Of a DNA stretch of 64,000 nucleotides, positions 56,189 through 62,836 are shown in pieces. The DNA comes from Streptomyces nymphaeiformis (GTDB taxonomy: Bacteria; Actinomycetota; Actinomycetes; Streptomycetales; Streptomycetaceae): positions 62,001 to 126,000 of the forward strand of contig NZ_JACHJY010000002.1 in the NCBI RefSeq assembly GCF_014203895.1, written 5' to 3'. Both the position numbers and the translations under genes were made by a program. The stretch's first letter is position 1; every line of letters begins with the position of its first letter. Under the pieces are notes generated by a model. It was not told the DNA's origin. It saw nothing but the letters and a program-made list of their open reading frames with translations, and ran no database searches.

Positions 56189-56803
56189 TCAGGCGGTGAG
56201 CGCGGCGAGGCGCTGGTCGATCTCGTCGGGTGTGGCGTGGCCGCGGGCCAGTACGCTCACGCGCGCGCCGTCGACGGCGAGGAGCGTGGGGAACGCGTTG
56301 ACGCCCAGCTCGGCGGCGCGGCGGAAGTCGGCCTCGGCCGCGGCCCGCACCCCGGGCGCCTCGAAGGCAGCGACGACGGCGTCGGCGTCCAGCCCCATGC
56401 GCTCGGCGACCGTCCGGTAGGTCGCGGGGGCGGACAGGCTCAGGCCGTCGACGTAGAACGCGCGCTGCAGGGCCGCGGCCGACTCCACCGCGTGGTCGGG
56501 GGCGGCGGCGCGCAGGGCCGCGACGCCCCGGGCCGCCGCCTCGGAGTCCATGACGAACGAGCCGTCGGCGATCAGCCGCGTGTACCCCGCGCCGAACTCG
56601 GCGCCGGTCAGCTCGGCGATCTTGGCGTTGGCGCCCTGGACGTAGCCGAACTCGCGGATCGGCACCCGGCGCGGCCCGGTGAACAGGCCGCCGGAGACCA
56701 CCTCCACCGGCAGTCCCGAGTGGCGGGCGGCGACCTGGCGCAGGGTGCCGGAGAACCCGTGCGACCAGCCGCAATAGGCGTCGAAGACGTTCACGAGCTT
56801 CAT
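56189..56803 (-). CDS. DsbA-family protein (CxxS active site)
   Basis: 204 aa thioredoxin-fold DsbA/FrnE-like protein with the active site C-G-W-S near residue 11 in DAYCGWSHGF, so the second cysteine is Ser. It contains the DsbA helical insert and the cis-Pro region NAFPTLLAVDG. A CxxS site favours isomerase, glutathione/mycothiol-type or non-redox roles over disulfide formation. ATG 56803 follows GCGAGG. First gene of the unit and closest to the 18-bp palindrome. Confidence 0.83.
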   Translation of the reverse strand: MKLVNVFDAYCGWSHGFSGTLRQVAARHSGLPVEVVSGGLFTGPRRVPIREFGYVQGANAKIAELTGAEFGAGYTRLIADGSFVMDSEAAARGVAALRAAAPDHAVESAAALQRAFYVDGLSLSAPATYRTVAERMGLDADAVVAAFEAPGVRAAAEADFRRAAELGVNAFPTLLAVDGARVSVLARGHATPDEIDQRLAALTA

Positions 56804-56862
56804 GATGGCCTCGCTTGAGATGCGGCGCCCGCCGAACGCGAGCGATGTACCTGACGAAACAG

Positions 56863-56880
56863 TATCTGACGCGTCAGATA
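56863..56880. promoter_or_regulatory. perfect 18-bp operator palindrome
   Basis: TATCTGACG-CGTCAGATA is a perfect inverted repeat between the MarR gene and the DsbA gene, 60 bp upstream of the DsbA start. A half-like CTGACG occurs 12 bp to its left. Regulation by the adjacent MarR protein is inferred. Confidence 0.7.
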
Positions 56881-56939
56881 TTTCCTGGGAGTCCGACGCC
56901 CCTTCCCGGCAGGCCGAAAGTCCCTCGCAGGGCGCAGCG

Positions 56940-57443
56940 TCAGGGCAGGCGCGGCAGCACGTCACGCGCCGAATGACTCAGGATTCGTAGATCCTCGATG
57001 AACCGGTCCCGGTCGCCGGGTGGAATCGGCTCCAGGAAGTAGCGGCGGATGTTCTCCACATGCACCCGCGACGCGGCCACCGCCTTCTGCGCGCCCTTCG
57101 GCGTCAGCTGGACGAGGCGGCCGCGCCGGTCGCCCGGGTCCTCGACCCGCTCGACGAGCCCGGCCTCCACCATGCGGTCCACCAGCCGCGTGGCGCCGCC
57201 CGTGGTCAGCACCTGCTCCTGGGCCAGGGCCCGCATCGACAGGCCGGGCTCACCGGAGCGTCCCAGGATGAGCAGCACCTCGTACATGAGGTGGCTGATG
57301 CCGCACTCCTTCTCCAGGGCCCGGCCCAGGATGTACTCGAGGCGGTTGGCGGCACCTTGGAGGCGGCCGAAGGCCAGCACCAGATCGTTGTCCGCGGCCT
57401 CCTTCGCCGTCGAGATCCGCGCTTGCTCGGCCCGCTCGTTCAC
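56940..57443 (-). CDS. MarR-family regulator
   Basis: 167 aa winged-helix protein. The DNA-binding core is at about residues 60-105 (LSMRALAQEQVLTTGGATRLVDRMVEAGLVERVEDPGDRRGRLVQLTPKG). It is transcribed in the same direction as the DsbA-MBL-SnoaL unit, 136 bp upstream of it. GTG 57443 is preferred; a GTG at 57494 would add 17 residues that lack family likeness. Confidence 0.88.
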   Translation of the reverse strand: MNERAEQARISTAKEAADNDLVLAFGRLQGAANRLEYILGRALEKECGISHLMYEVLLILGRSGEPGLSMRALAQEQVLTTGGATRLVDRMVEAGLVERVEDPGDRRGRLVQLTPKGAQKAVAASRVHVENIRRYFLEPIPPGDRDRFIEDLRILSHSARDVLPRLP

Positions 57444-57782
57444 AGCCTCGCCGTCCCCTCTTGCCGGCCCCGTTTCCCTACGATCATGCCGCACGGCCGG
57501 TGACGAGCCCGCGGCTCCCGGTCTGGAAGGGCGAGCCGATCGTCGAAGCCGGCTGGGGCATTGCTGAGAGTGGCCGCGATCTCAGCCGGGATACGTAGGG
57601 TGTGGACCGTCGCCTCGGCGACGCCGAGGCGGCCGCGATGTCCTTGTTGCCCGAGGCTGAGCGCGCTGGTTTTCGTCGGAGTTGTTGGTCGGCGCGGAAG
57701 GCACCTTCGGCGCACCGGATCCCGAGCGCGCGGGCGCCCTGTTTCCGGGGGCGAAACTAGGATGAGGGTGGTGGACGCTGTG
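57444..57782. other. 339-bp region without a supported gene
   Basis: Nothing recognisable on either strand. It lies between the MarR gene and copy C of the repeat. Confidence 0.4.
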
Positions 57783-57990
57783 GTCGGCGTGCGTCAGACT
57801 CGCGCACGTAATGCACGCAGCGCACACAATGCACACGGCCGATTTGCCCCAATGCGCCTGCCCGGGTCGCCGACCTGCGACTTTGCCGAGTGTGCATTAT
57901 GTGCGTCACATGCGTTAAGGGCGATATCTTGACGCGTATCTGACGCACGTGACGCACGTTTGACGCACGAACGGCGCCTTTCCTGATGGT
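57783..57990. repeat. dispersed repeat, copy C
   Basis: It contains CGCACGTAATGCACGCAGCGCAC on the left, GCCGACCTGCGACTTTGCCGAG in the middle, and on the right the iterons TGACGCG (57930) and TGACGCACG (57941, 57950, 57961), spaced 11, 9 and 11 bp. The right part aligns with copies A and B (GATATCTTGACGCGTAT). No methyltransferase tail is present here. Confidence 0.75.
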
Positions 57991-58338
57991 TCGTCATGTG
58001 TAGTTCAAGGCTGTCGGCCTGGGCCGCGCGCCCGTGTGGAGGTGGCCCCGCGGCGGAGGTGGTGAGGCCGACTGCCGCGCGGTTGGTCAGTCCGTCCCTT
58101 CGCTTCTTGGGCGTGACGTCCCGTGGTGCTGGGGGGATGTCGTCTCAGGGGCCGTAGGTGACTCCAGCGCCCGAGGACGGGCTTTAGGTCGTCGGTTGTA
58201 GCTTGGGGATGTCGGGCAGGTTGGGTTCAGCGGGTCGAGACGCTCGACGGTGGCTGCCACCCAGTCGGTCCATGCCTCGGATTCGGCTCAGGTCTGCCCC
58301 GGTGGCATGGACTCAACTCACGTGCGTACGGCGCTTAA
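57991..58338. other. region without a supported gene, next to the IS element
   Basis: No coding sequence recognised. It runs from copy C to the probable left end of the insertion sequence. Confidence 0.4.
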
Positions 58339-58371
58339 GAGGTCGTTTTCGCCCAATGTTTCATCTTGAGA

Positions 58372-59046
58372 TCAGGTGCTCTGCATGCTTTTCGGGTTGC
58401 GCCAGGAGATGGTGTTCTCGTGGGTGAGGCGGCGGGCCATGGGGCTGGTCATCGTGAGGTGGATCTTGGCTTCGGAGCGTGTGGGCAGGGTTTCGTAGTC
58501 GCGGGCCAGACGGCGGTTCAGCATGAGCCGGCCGTAGGTCCGCTCGACCGTCCACCGCTTCGGAATCGGAGTGAAACCCCTGGTCCCGGGCTTGCAGGCG
58601 GTGATCTCCATGTCGATGCCGCGGGTGGCGGCATGCTCGACGAGATGCTGACGGTAGCCGCCGTCGACCCGCGCCTTGCGGATGCAGGAATGGTCGACGG
58701 CGACCCGGTCCAGGAGGCGGGCGCCGGCGGTGGAGTCCTGCACGCTCGCCGCGGTGACCAGCACGGCAAGGAGCAGGCCGAGGGTGTCGGTGACGATGCT
58801 CCGCTTCCTGCCGACGATCTTCTTGCCGGCGTCGACACCCTGGCTCGAGGCCGGGACGCCGGTGGAGGTCTTGACGCTCTGCGCATCGATCACATACGCC
58901 GACGGCTCGCCGTTCCTGCTTTCCTTCTCCCTCGGCAACTGCCTGAGCAAGCCATTGAGCTGGGCGAGCACCCTTCGTCGGCCCATTTGGCGAAGTAGCC
59001 GTAGACGGTGTTCCAGGGCGGGAAGTCGTGCGGAAGGTAACGCCAC
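58372..59046 (-). CDS. IS5-family transposase, OrfB (catalytic part)
   Basis: It carries the DDE residues: Asp in YVIDAQSVKTS, Asp in ARVDGGYRQHL and Glu in RWTVERTYGRL. The frame overlaps OrfA. The true protein is most likely a fusion made by -1 frameshifting near 58975, where OrfA AKWADEG joins OrfB VLAQLNGLL. No internal stops, so the element may still be active if the ends are intact. Confidence 0.82.
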   Translation of the reverse strand: MALPSARLPALEHRLRLLRQMGRRRVLAQLNGLLRQLPREKESRNGEPSAYVIDAQSVKTSTGVPASSQGVDAGKKIVGRKRSIVTDTLGLLLAVLVTAASVQDSTAGARLLDRVAVDHSCIRKARVDGGYRQHLVEHAATRGIDMEITACKPGTRGFTPIPKRWTVERTYGRLMLNRRLARDYETLPTRSEAKIHLTMTSPMARRLTHENTISWRNPKSMQST

Positions 59047-59228
59047 TGCACCCCGGTCCGGTCGACATACGAGATCGCATCCATGATGTCGCGCAACTCG
59101 TGCTCGGGCGGCCGACCGAAGTTCAAGGCTCTGCTTCGGCGCTCCAGCCGCCGAGCCGACAGGACCGGCTCGACCGACTCCCAGCGGGCATCGGACAGAT
59201 CACTCGGGTACGGACGTCGCTTCGTCAT
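58890..59228 (-). CDS. IS5-family transposase, OrfA
   Basis: 112 aa from ATG 59228. It has the N-terminal DUF4096-like region of IS5 transposases (SDLSDARWESVEPVLS, then EHELRDIMDAISYVDRTGVQWRYLPHDFPPWNTVYGYFAKW). It ends 85 bp after the presumed frameshift point in the OrfB frame. Confidence 0.82.
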   Translation of the reverse strand: MTKRRPYPSDLSDARWESVEPVLSARRLERRSRALNFGRPPEHELRDIMDAISYVDRTGVQWRYLPHDFPPWNTVYGYFAKWADEGCSPSSMACSGSCRGRRKAGTASRRRM

Positions 59229-59336
59229 GCTTCCGACGTACCGCCGCGAACCGAATGCGCCCAGGCGCGCAACGACAGCAGTCGAAGCACACCACCTCAA
59301 CAGCAGGGCATCGTGGGACGAGACGGAAACAGGCGC

Positions 59337-59644
59337 CCTTGCACCTCACTCGTAACCCCACCCGCCCCGCGAGGCACCGCCCCTTTTCCCAACCTCATCG
59401 ACACCGCCACCCGGCACTCTGAGAATCAGCCGATAACTGATCGGCTGCACGTCGTTGCCGACAAGGGCGGGGCCCTTGGCGGCCGCCCGGCTCGCCAGGG
59501 GCTGAGACCCGCTTGCCTGCCTTGTACGCCAAGGCCCCGTACCGAGGGATATCGGTTAGTGAGCATGGCGGCGTGCGACGCGATGGCGGCCGGTGCGGGG
59601 AAGTTCAGGTCCGTGGTGCCGGCTTGGGGGAGGTGTGGCGGGGG
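59337..59644. other. region between the IS element and the anti-sigma gene
   Basis: No supported gene. The phrase LHVVADKGGALGGRP on the plus strand (about 59445-59490) faintly recalls another IS5 transposase, but the match is too short to annotate. Confidence 0.35.
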
Positions 59645-60082
59645 TTATCGGGGGAGGAGGGCGCGTACGGTTTTGCCGCCGTCGGGGGCGGCGGTGACGT
59701 GGGTTGTGTGGGTGAGGCGGTTGACCATGGGCCAGCCGAAGCCTCCCGTGGTGCTGTTCAGGTCGGGGGTGCGCATGCGCGGTGTCTGGGGGCTGGGGTC
59801 GCGGACGGTTACCTCGATGCTGTCCGGGTGGGCGGTCAGTTCCAGGGTGCAGGTTTCGCCGGCGTGGCGCAGGGCGTTGGTGAAGAGTTCCGAGGCGACC
59901 AGGACAGCCGTGTGGGCGGCCTCGGCTCCGGCCGGGGGGAGTAGGTCGTCGAGGAAGGCCCGGGTGCGGTCGCGGGCGTCGGCGATGGAGCCGGTGGAAC
60001 GGGCGGCTGCGACGTTGACGCTCATCGTGTCCACCGGGGCCACCTCGATCTCTTGATCTTCGTCTCTTACCGCCCTGTGCAT
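59645..60082 (-). CDS. HATPase anti-sigma regulatory factor (RsbW-like)
   Basis: 145 aa GHKL ATPase. N-box ASELFTNALRHAG, G1-like IEVTVRDPSPQTP and G2-like STTGGFGWPMVNRL are visible, followed by the end GGKTVRALLPR. Such single-domain kinases bind sigma factors or phosphorylate anti-anti-sigma proteins and act opposite SpoIIE phosphatases, one of which lies at the right edge. ATG 60082 is preferred; the frame can start at 60172. Confidence 0.82.
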   Translation of the reverse strand: MHRAVRDEDQEIEVAPVDTMSVNVAAARSTGSIADARDRTRAFLDDLLPPAGAEAAHTAVLVASELFTNALRHAGETCTLELTAHPDSIEVTVRDPSPQTPRMRTPDLNSTTGGFGWPMVNRLTHTTHVTAAPDGGKTVRALLPR

Positions 60083-60195
60083 GTACCCGCCCTGGTGGCG
60101 GACAACCTGGCAATAGCCGTCCTGCTCCTTCGGGCGACGCTGTCCGAGATCGATTACCTCACCTTCACGCACTCAGAAATCTGCATCGGCTGGAG

Positions 60196-60224
60196 TAGAC
60201 ATTACTCTGCGGTCTGGCTATGGT
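60196..60224 (+). promoter_or_regulatory. housekeeping-type promoter of the long leader
   Basis: TAGACA (60196-60201), a 17-bp spacer and TATGGT (60219-60224) fit a sigma-70/HrdB-like promoter, with a start expected near 60231, 20 bp before the first hairpin. Confidence 0.5.
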
Positions 60225-60230
60225 TTCTCT

Positions 60231-60891
60231 CGTAGCCGAAGAGATCGAAAGCCCGGCAGAGGTGAACTGCCGGGCAGTAGGACCGCAGTACCCGCAGTTG
60301 CAGGACGGTTCGGTGGCGGAGTTTCGAAGCCAGGCTGGTTGCAGGACGGCGACGGGACTGGCCACCGGACCGGGTGGCCCGCAGTGATCAGGGGCCGCCG
60401 GCACGGGACCGCTGTCATGGCAGATGCGGTACCCGTAGGTGCAGTGCGCAGTACCCAGCAGTGAAGTCGAATGAGCAGTACCCGGTGAAGGCGTCGGCTG
60501 CGGGCGCGCGCGCCGGGAGGCTCGGCAGCAGGTTTCCAAGCCAGAGCAGGATCGGCGACGGGGCCGGCTACCGGCCGGGGTGGCGCTGCCAGAGGCCACC
60601 AGCAGTACGCAACACCAGCAGTGATGGATCCAGAGGAAAGAACGGAGGAACCCGCGCCATCAGGATCGCCCGGGCGGAAGTCTTGAGCCCGGGTACCGCA
60701 GGACATCGATAGTGAGGTGGTCTCCGGTCACGCAACCGCGATCCCCGCAACCCCGACAGCAGCCAGGTCGGGTCTGCGGACACAGAAGGCCGGCGCAGTA
60801 TCAGGGCCGGCAGGTGGTGTAGTAGTTCCTTCGGGGCCCGGGTGCCAGTACGGCACCCGGGCCCCTCGACGCGTTCCCCAAGAGAGGTGCA
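60231..60891 (+). ncRNA. roughly 660-nt leader or small RNA with GCAGTA/GCAGTG repeats
   Basis: No protein frame is convincing. It has a perfect 9-bp hairpin GCCCGGCAG...CTGCCGGGC (60251-60275). GCAGTA occurs six times (60274, 60285, 60448, 60475, 60602, 60795) and GCAGTG four times (60381, 60441, 60458, 60618). Two loosely duplicated blocks start with GTTTC(G/C)AAGCCAG (about 60321 and 60532). It ends in a perfect 14-bp hairpin just before the MerR-like gene. Either a long regulatory leader or a separate small RNA. Confidence 0.45.
60833..60865 (+). terminator. perfect 14-bp hairpin before the MerR-like gene
   Basis: GGGGCCCGGGTGCC (60833-60846) and GGCACCCGGGCCCC (60852-60865) pair exactly around AGTAC. 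It lies 26 bp before the ATG. It could be an attenuator, the end of the leader RNA, or an RNA-stability element. Confidence 0.6.
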
Positions 60892-61230
60892 ATGACAGCA
60901 GACGACTCGTTCGGCCGTCTCGACGACGACGACTACCCCGCCTACACCATGGGTCGGGCCGCCGAGATGCTCGGCACCACACCCGCGTTCCTCCGCGCCC
61001 TCGGCGAGGCGCGGCTGATCGCCCCGCTGCGCTCCGAGGGCGGCCATCGCCGCTACTCCCGCTACCAGCTGCGTATCGCCGCCCGCGCCCGCGAACTCGT
61101 CGACCAGGGCACACCGATCGAGGCCGCCTGCCGCATCATCATCCTCGAGGACCAGCTCGAAGAGGCCCAGCGCCTCAACGAGCAGTACCGCCGGGCTGCC
61201 GAAGGGGCCGGGCCGCCGCCTGCGGCCTGA
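60892..61230 (+). CDS. MerR-type helix-turn-helix protein
   Basis: 112 aa. A winged-helix MerR DNA-binding part lies at about residues 17-75 (YTMGRAAEMLGTTPAFLRALGEARLIAPLRSEGGHRRYSRYQ). A helical coiled segment (IILEDQLEEAQRLNEQYRRAAEG) follows, with no sensor domain. BldC/MerR-like small regulators of this type are common in Streptomyces, and this one is followed by a cold-shock gene. GAGAGGTGCA precedes the ATG. Confidence 0.85.
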   Translation: MTADDSFGRLDDDDYPAYTMGRAAEMLGTTPAFLRALGEARLIAPLRSEGGHRRYSRYQLRIAARARELVDQGTPIEAACRIIILEDQLEEAQRLNEQYRRAAEGAGPPPAA

Positions 61231-61367
61231 GATGGTGCCGTGCCCGCCGGGCGCCGGCGGGCGCCATGTGTTCCATCCGGTTCCGAGCGTGTCGCTGTCT
61301 CCTGTGGTGACGCAGGGTGCGAGCGTGTAGCGTTCCTGTTAGCTGTCGTGGTTCGGAAGCCCCCTTT

Positions 61368-61393
61368 GCCCACGCTCCAGGCGTGGGCTTTTT
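61368..61393 (+). terminator. classic rho-independent terminator
   Basis: GCCCACGC-TCCAG-GCGTGGGC followed by TTTTT (61389-61393). It ends the MerR-like transcript before the cold-shock gene, so the latter needs its own promoter or read-through. Confidence 0.85.
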
Positions 61394-61425
61394 GCTGTGC
61401 TGTGCCGCAGGAACCAGGGCGATCA

Positions 61426-61451
61426 CCTCCGCCTCCCGCACTGTGCGGAGG
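61426..61451 (+). promoter_or_regulatory. hairpin in the cold-shock leader
   Basis: CCTCCGC (61426-61432) pairs with GCGGAGG (61445-61451), 26 bases before the csp ATG. The presumed ribosome site GGAAGG (61464-61469) is just beyond it. A temperature-sensitive leader is possible. Confidence 0.35.
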
Positions 61452-61477
61452 CGTTCATCGACTGGAAGGCATGAGAC

Positions 61478-61681
61478 ATGGCTACGGGAACTGTGAAGTG
61501 GTTCAACGCGGAGAAGGGCTTCGGCTTCATCGCCCAGGACGGCGGCGGCCCGGACGTCTTCGCCCACTACTCGGCCATCAACTCCTCGGGCTTCCGCGAG
61601 CTCCAGGAAGGGCAGAGCGTGACGTTCGACGTCACCCAGGGCCAAAAGGGCCCCCAGGCGGAGAACATCACCCCGGCCTGA
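61478..61681 (+). CDS. cold-shock protein (CspA family)
   Basis: 67 aa single OB-fold. It has the RNA-binding motifs KGFGFIA (RNP1) and VFAHYS (RNP2), with the family N-terminus [14 protein letters not shown]. It binds single-stranded nucleic acid and works as an RNA chaperone. It follows the MerR-like gene after an intervening terminator, with a short structured leader of its own. Confidence 0.95.
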   Translation: MATGTVKWFNAEKGFGFIAQDGGGPDVFAHYSAINSSGFRELQEGQSVTFDVTQGQKGPQAENITPA

Positions 61682-61719
61682 CCCTTCCCGCCCCCCGGGG
61701 GGTGGCTGAGCCTGCCCCG

Positions 61720-61764
61720 AGGCCCTGCTCTTTTCAGGTCTGCTTCCCAGGAGGAGCAGGGCCT
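61720..61764 (+). terminator. hairpin after the cold-shock gene
   Basis: AGGCCCTGCTC (61720-61730) pairs with GAGCAGGGCCT (61754-61764), an 11-bp perfect stem with a 23-base loop. Confidence 0.6.
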
Positions 61765-61779
61765 TCCTGGTTTCCCTCC

Positions 61780-62060
61780 CTCTCCACCGGCAAGGCGCCC
61801 TCTGCGTTGGCCTGTTGTCCCGGCAACCCCGGGGCGGGCGCGCTCTGGGCGACGCCAAGCGCGACGGGGCACATGTTTCCCGGGCGGCGACGGCCGGCCT
61901 TCGGCCGACTGTCTGGCAGTGTTCTCGATCCACAGCAGCGCCCACTCGATACCGGACCGCCAGCCCGCCTCCGCGTTGTCGTAGCGGCCCTCGGCGTCGG
62001 CTCGGATGTCGGCGGTCAGGGCGCGGCAGCGGGCACTCTGGGGAGCGGCTCGGCCATGCG
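61780..62060 (-). pseudogene. possible coding remnant
   Basis: The minus strand reads ALTADIRADAEGRYDNAEAGWRSGIEWALLWIENTARQSAEGR, which looks protein-like, but there is no start codon and the frame then becomes low-complexity. No family recognised. The rest of the gap up to 62088 is empty. Confidence 0.3.
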
Positions 62061-62088
62061 GAGAGGGGCTGACCTGCAGACGGCAGGC

Positions 62089-62649
62089 TCACCTCCACAT
62101 GCTTCGCGGCAGGGCGATCATGCGTGCTCCGACGACGGGGCGAGGGCGGGGATGGGGCTGGGGGTAGGCCCCGCCTTCCGTCTCCCAGGTGTCCTCACCG
62201 GCTTGGGCCTCCCGAAGGCGGCGACCGGTCGCGTTCTCGTCGGACATGAGGGTGCTCGTGGTGTGGAGGTTGCCGGGGGTGGACGCGGCGGCCATCAGGC
62301 GTGTGGCGGAGTCGGGTGCGGTCTCGGGGGGAATCACCAGCAGGTCGCAGTGGTCGCGGTTGTACGACAGCAGGATCATCGCGTCGGGGTCCAGGTCGGT
62401 GAACCAGCCGACGTGCACGGCATGTCCGCCGACGGGGATCTGGTACGGGGAGACGGGCCAGGGTCCGGGGTTCGCGGTGATGCGCGTGATGCGGCCGCTG
62501 CGGTCCCGCAGCGCGTCTACCAGGGGCGGCAGCTCGGCGGTGAGATCGCGTGAGTACGGCCACCAGGCGCCGTCCAGCAGGCCGGCGAGGGAGGTGCGTG
62601 GTGTCAGTGCCAGGCGTGCCCGGCGGGTGGGAACGGTCGTGCTGGTCAT
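62089..62649 (-). CDS. DUF5994 family protein
   Basis: 186 aa. It has the DUF5994-type sequence RLALTPRTSLAGLLDGAWWPYSRDLTAELPPLVDAL, then GWFTDLDPDAMILLSYNRDHCDLLVIPPET. The function is unknown; it occurs in Streptomyces near stress-signalling genes. ATG 62649 begins just before the conserved part; the longer upstream frame is proline-rich and unlikely. Confidence 0.8.
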   Translation of the reverse strand: MTSTTVPTRRARLALTPRTSLAGLLDGAWWPYSRDLTAELPPLVDALRDRSGRITRITANPGPWPVSPYQIPVGGHAVHVGWFTDLDPDAMILLSYNRDHCDLLVIPPETAPDSATRLMAAASTPGNLHTTSTLMSDENATGRRLREAQAGEDTWETEGGAYPQPHPRPRPVVGARMIALPRSMWR

Positions 62650-62836
62650 GAGGCCGAGACCCGTCCCCGGGACGCCTGTGGGCGGCCCGGCGTAGCGATC
62701 GCCGAGAACGACATCCGCGTGAAGGCGGGGTACGAGGTGCCCCCGGTACCTCCAACGTACTCCGCGCCGGGGCCGGAAGCGGGGGGCCTGGCCGCTTCCT
62801 CCGGTCGGCCACGCTGCCGGACGTGCGGAGAGTCCG

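Larger units (their letters stand above)
58339..59336 (-). mobile_element. IS5-family insertion sequence (ends uncertain)
   Basis: It contains overlapping transposase frames in the orfA/orfB layout of the IS427-like subgroup. Weakly similar end sequences (GAGGTCGTTTTCG at 58339 and the complement of CGGAAACAGGCGC near 59324-59336) may be the terminal repeats, but only about 8 of 13 bases agree. No target duplication was confirmed. Confidence 0.6.

Noticed and set aside
57930..57969. TGACGCACG array as a CRISPR
   Set aside because: Units are only 9 bp with 0-2 bp between them and no spacer-length inserts; no cas genes are present.
59420..59540. Second IS5 transposase fragment right of the insertion sequence
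   Set aside because: Only about 15 residues are suggestive and the flanking translation shows no match.
61471..61480. Upstream ATG at 61471 as the cold-shock start
   Set aside because: It is out of frame with the conserved protein. ATG 61478 gives the family N-terminus.
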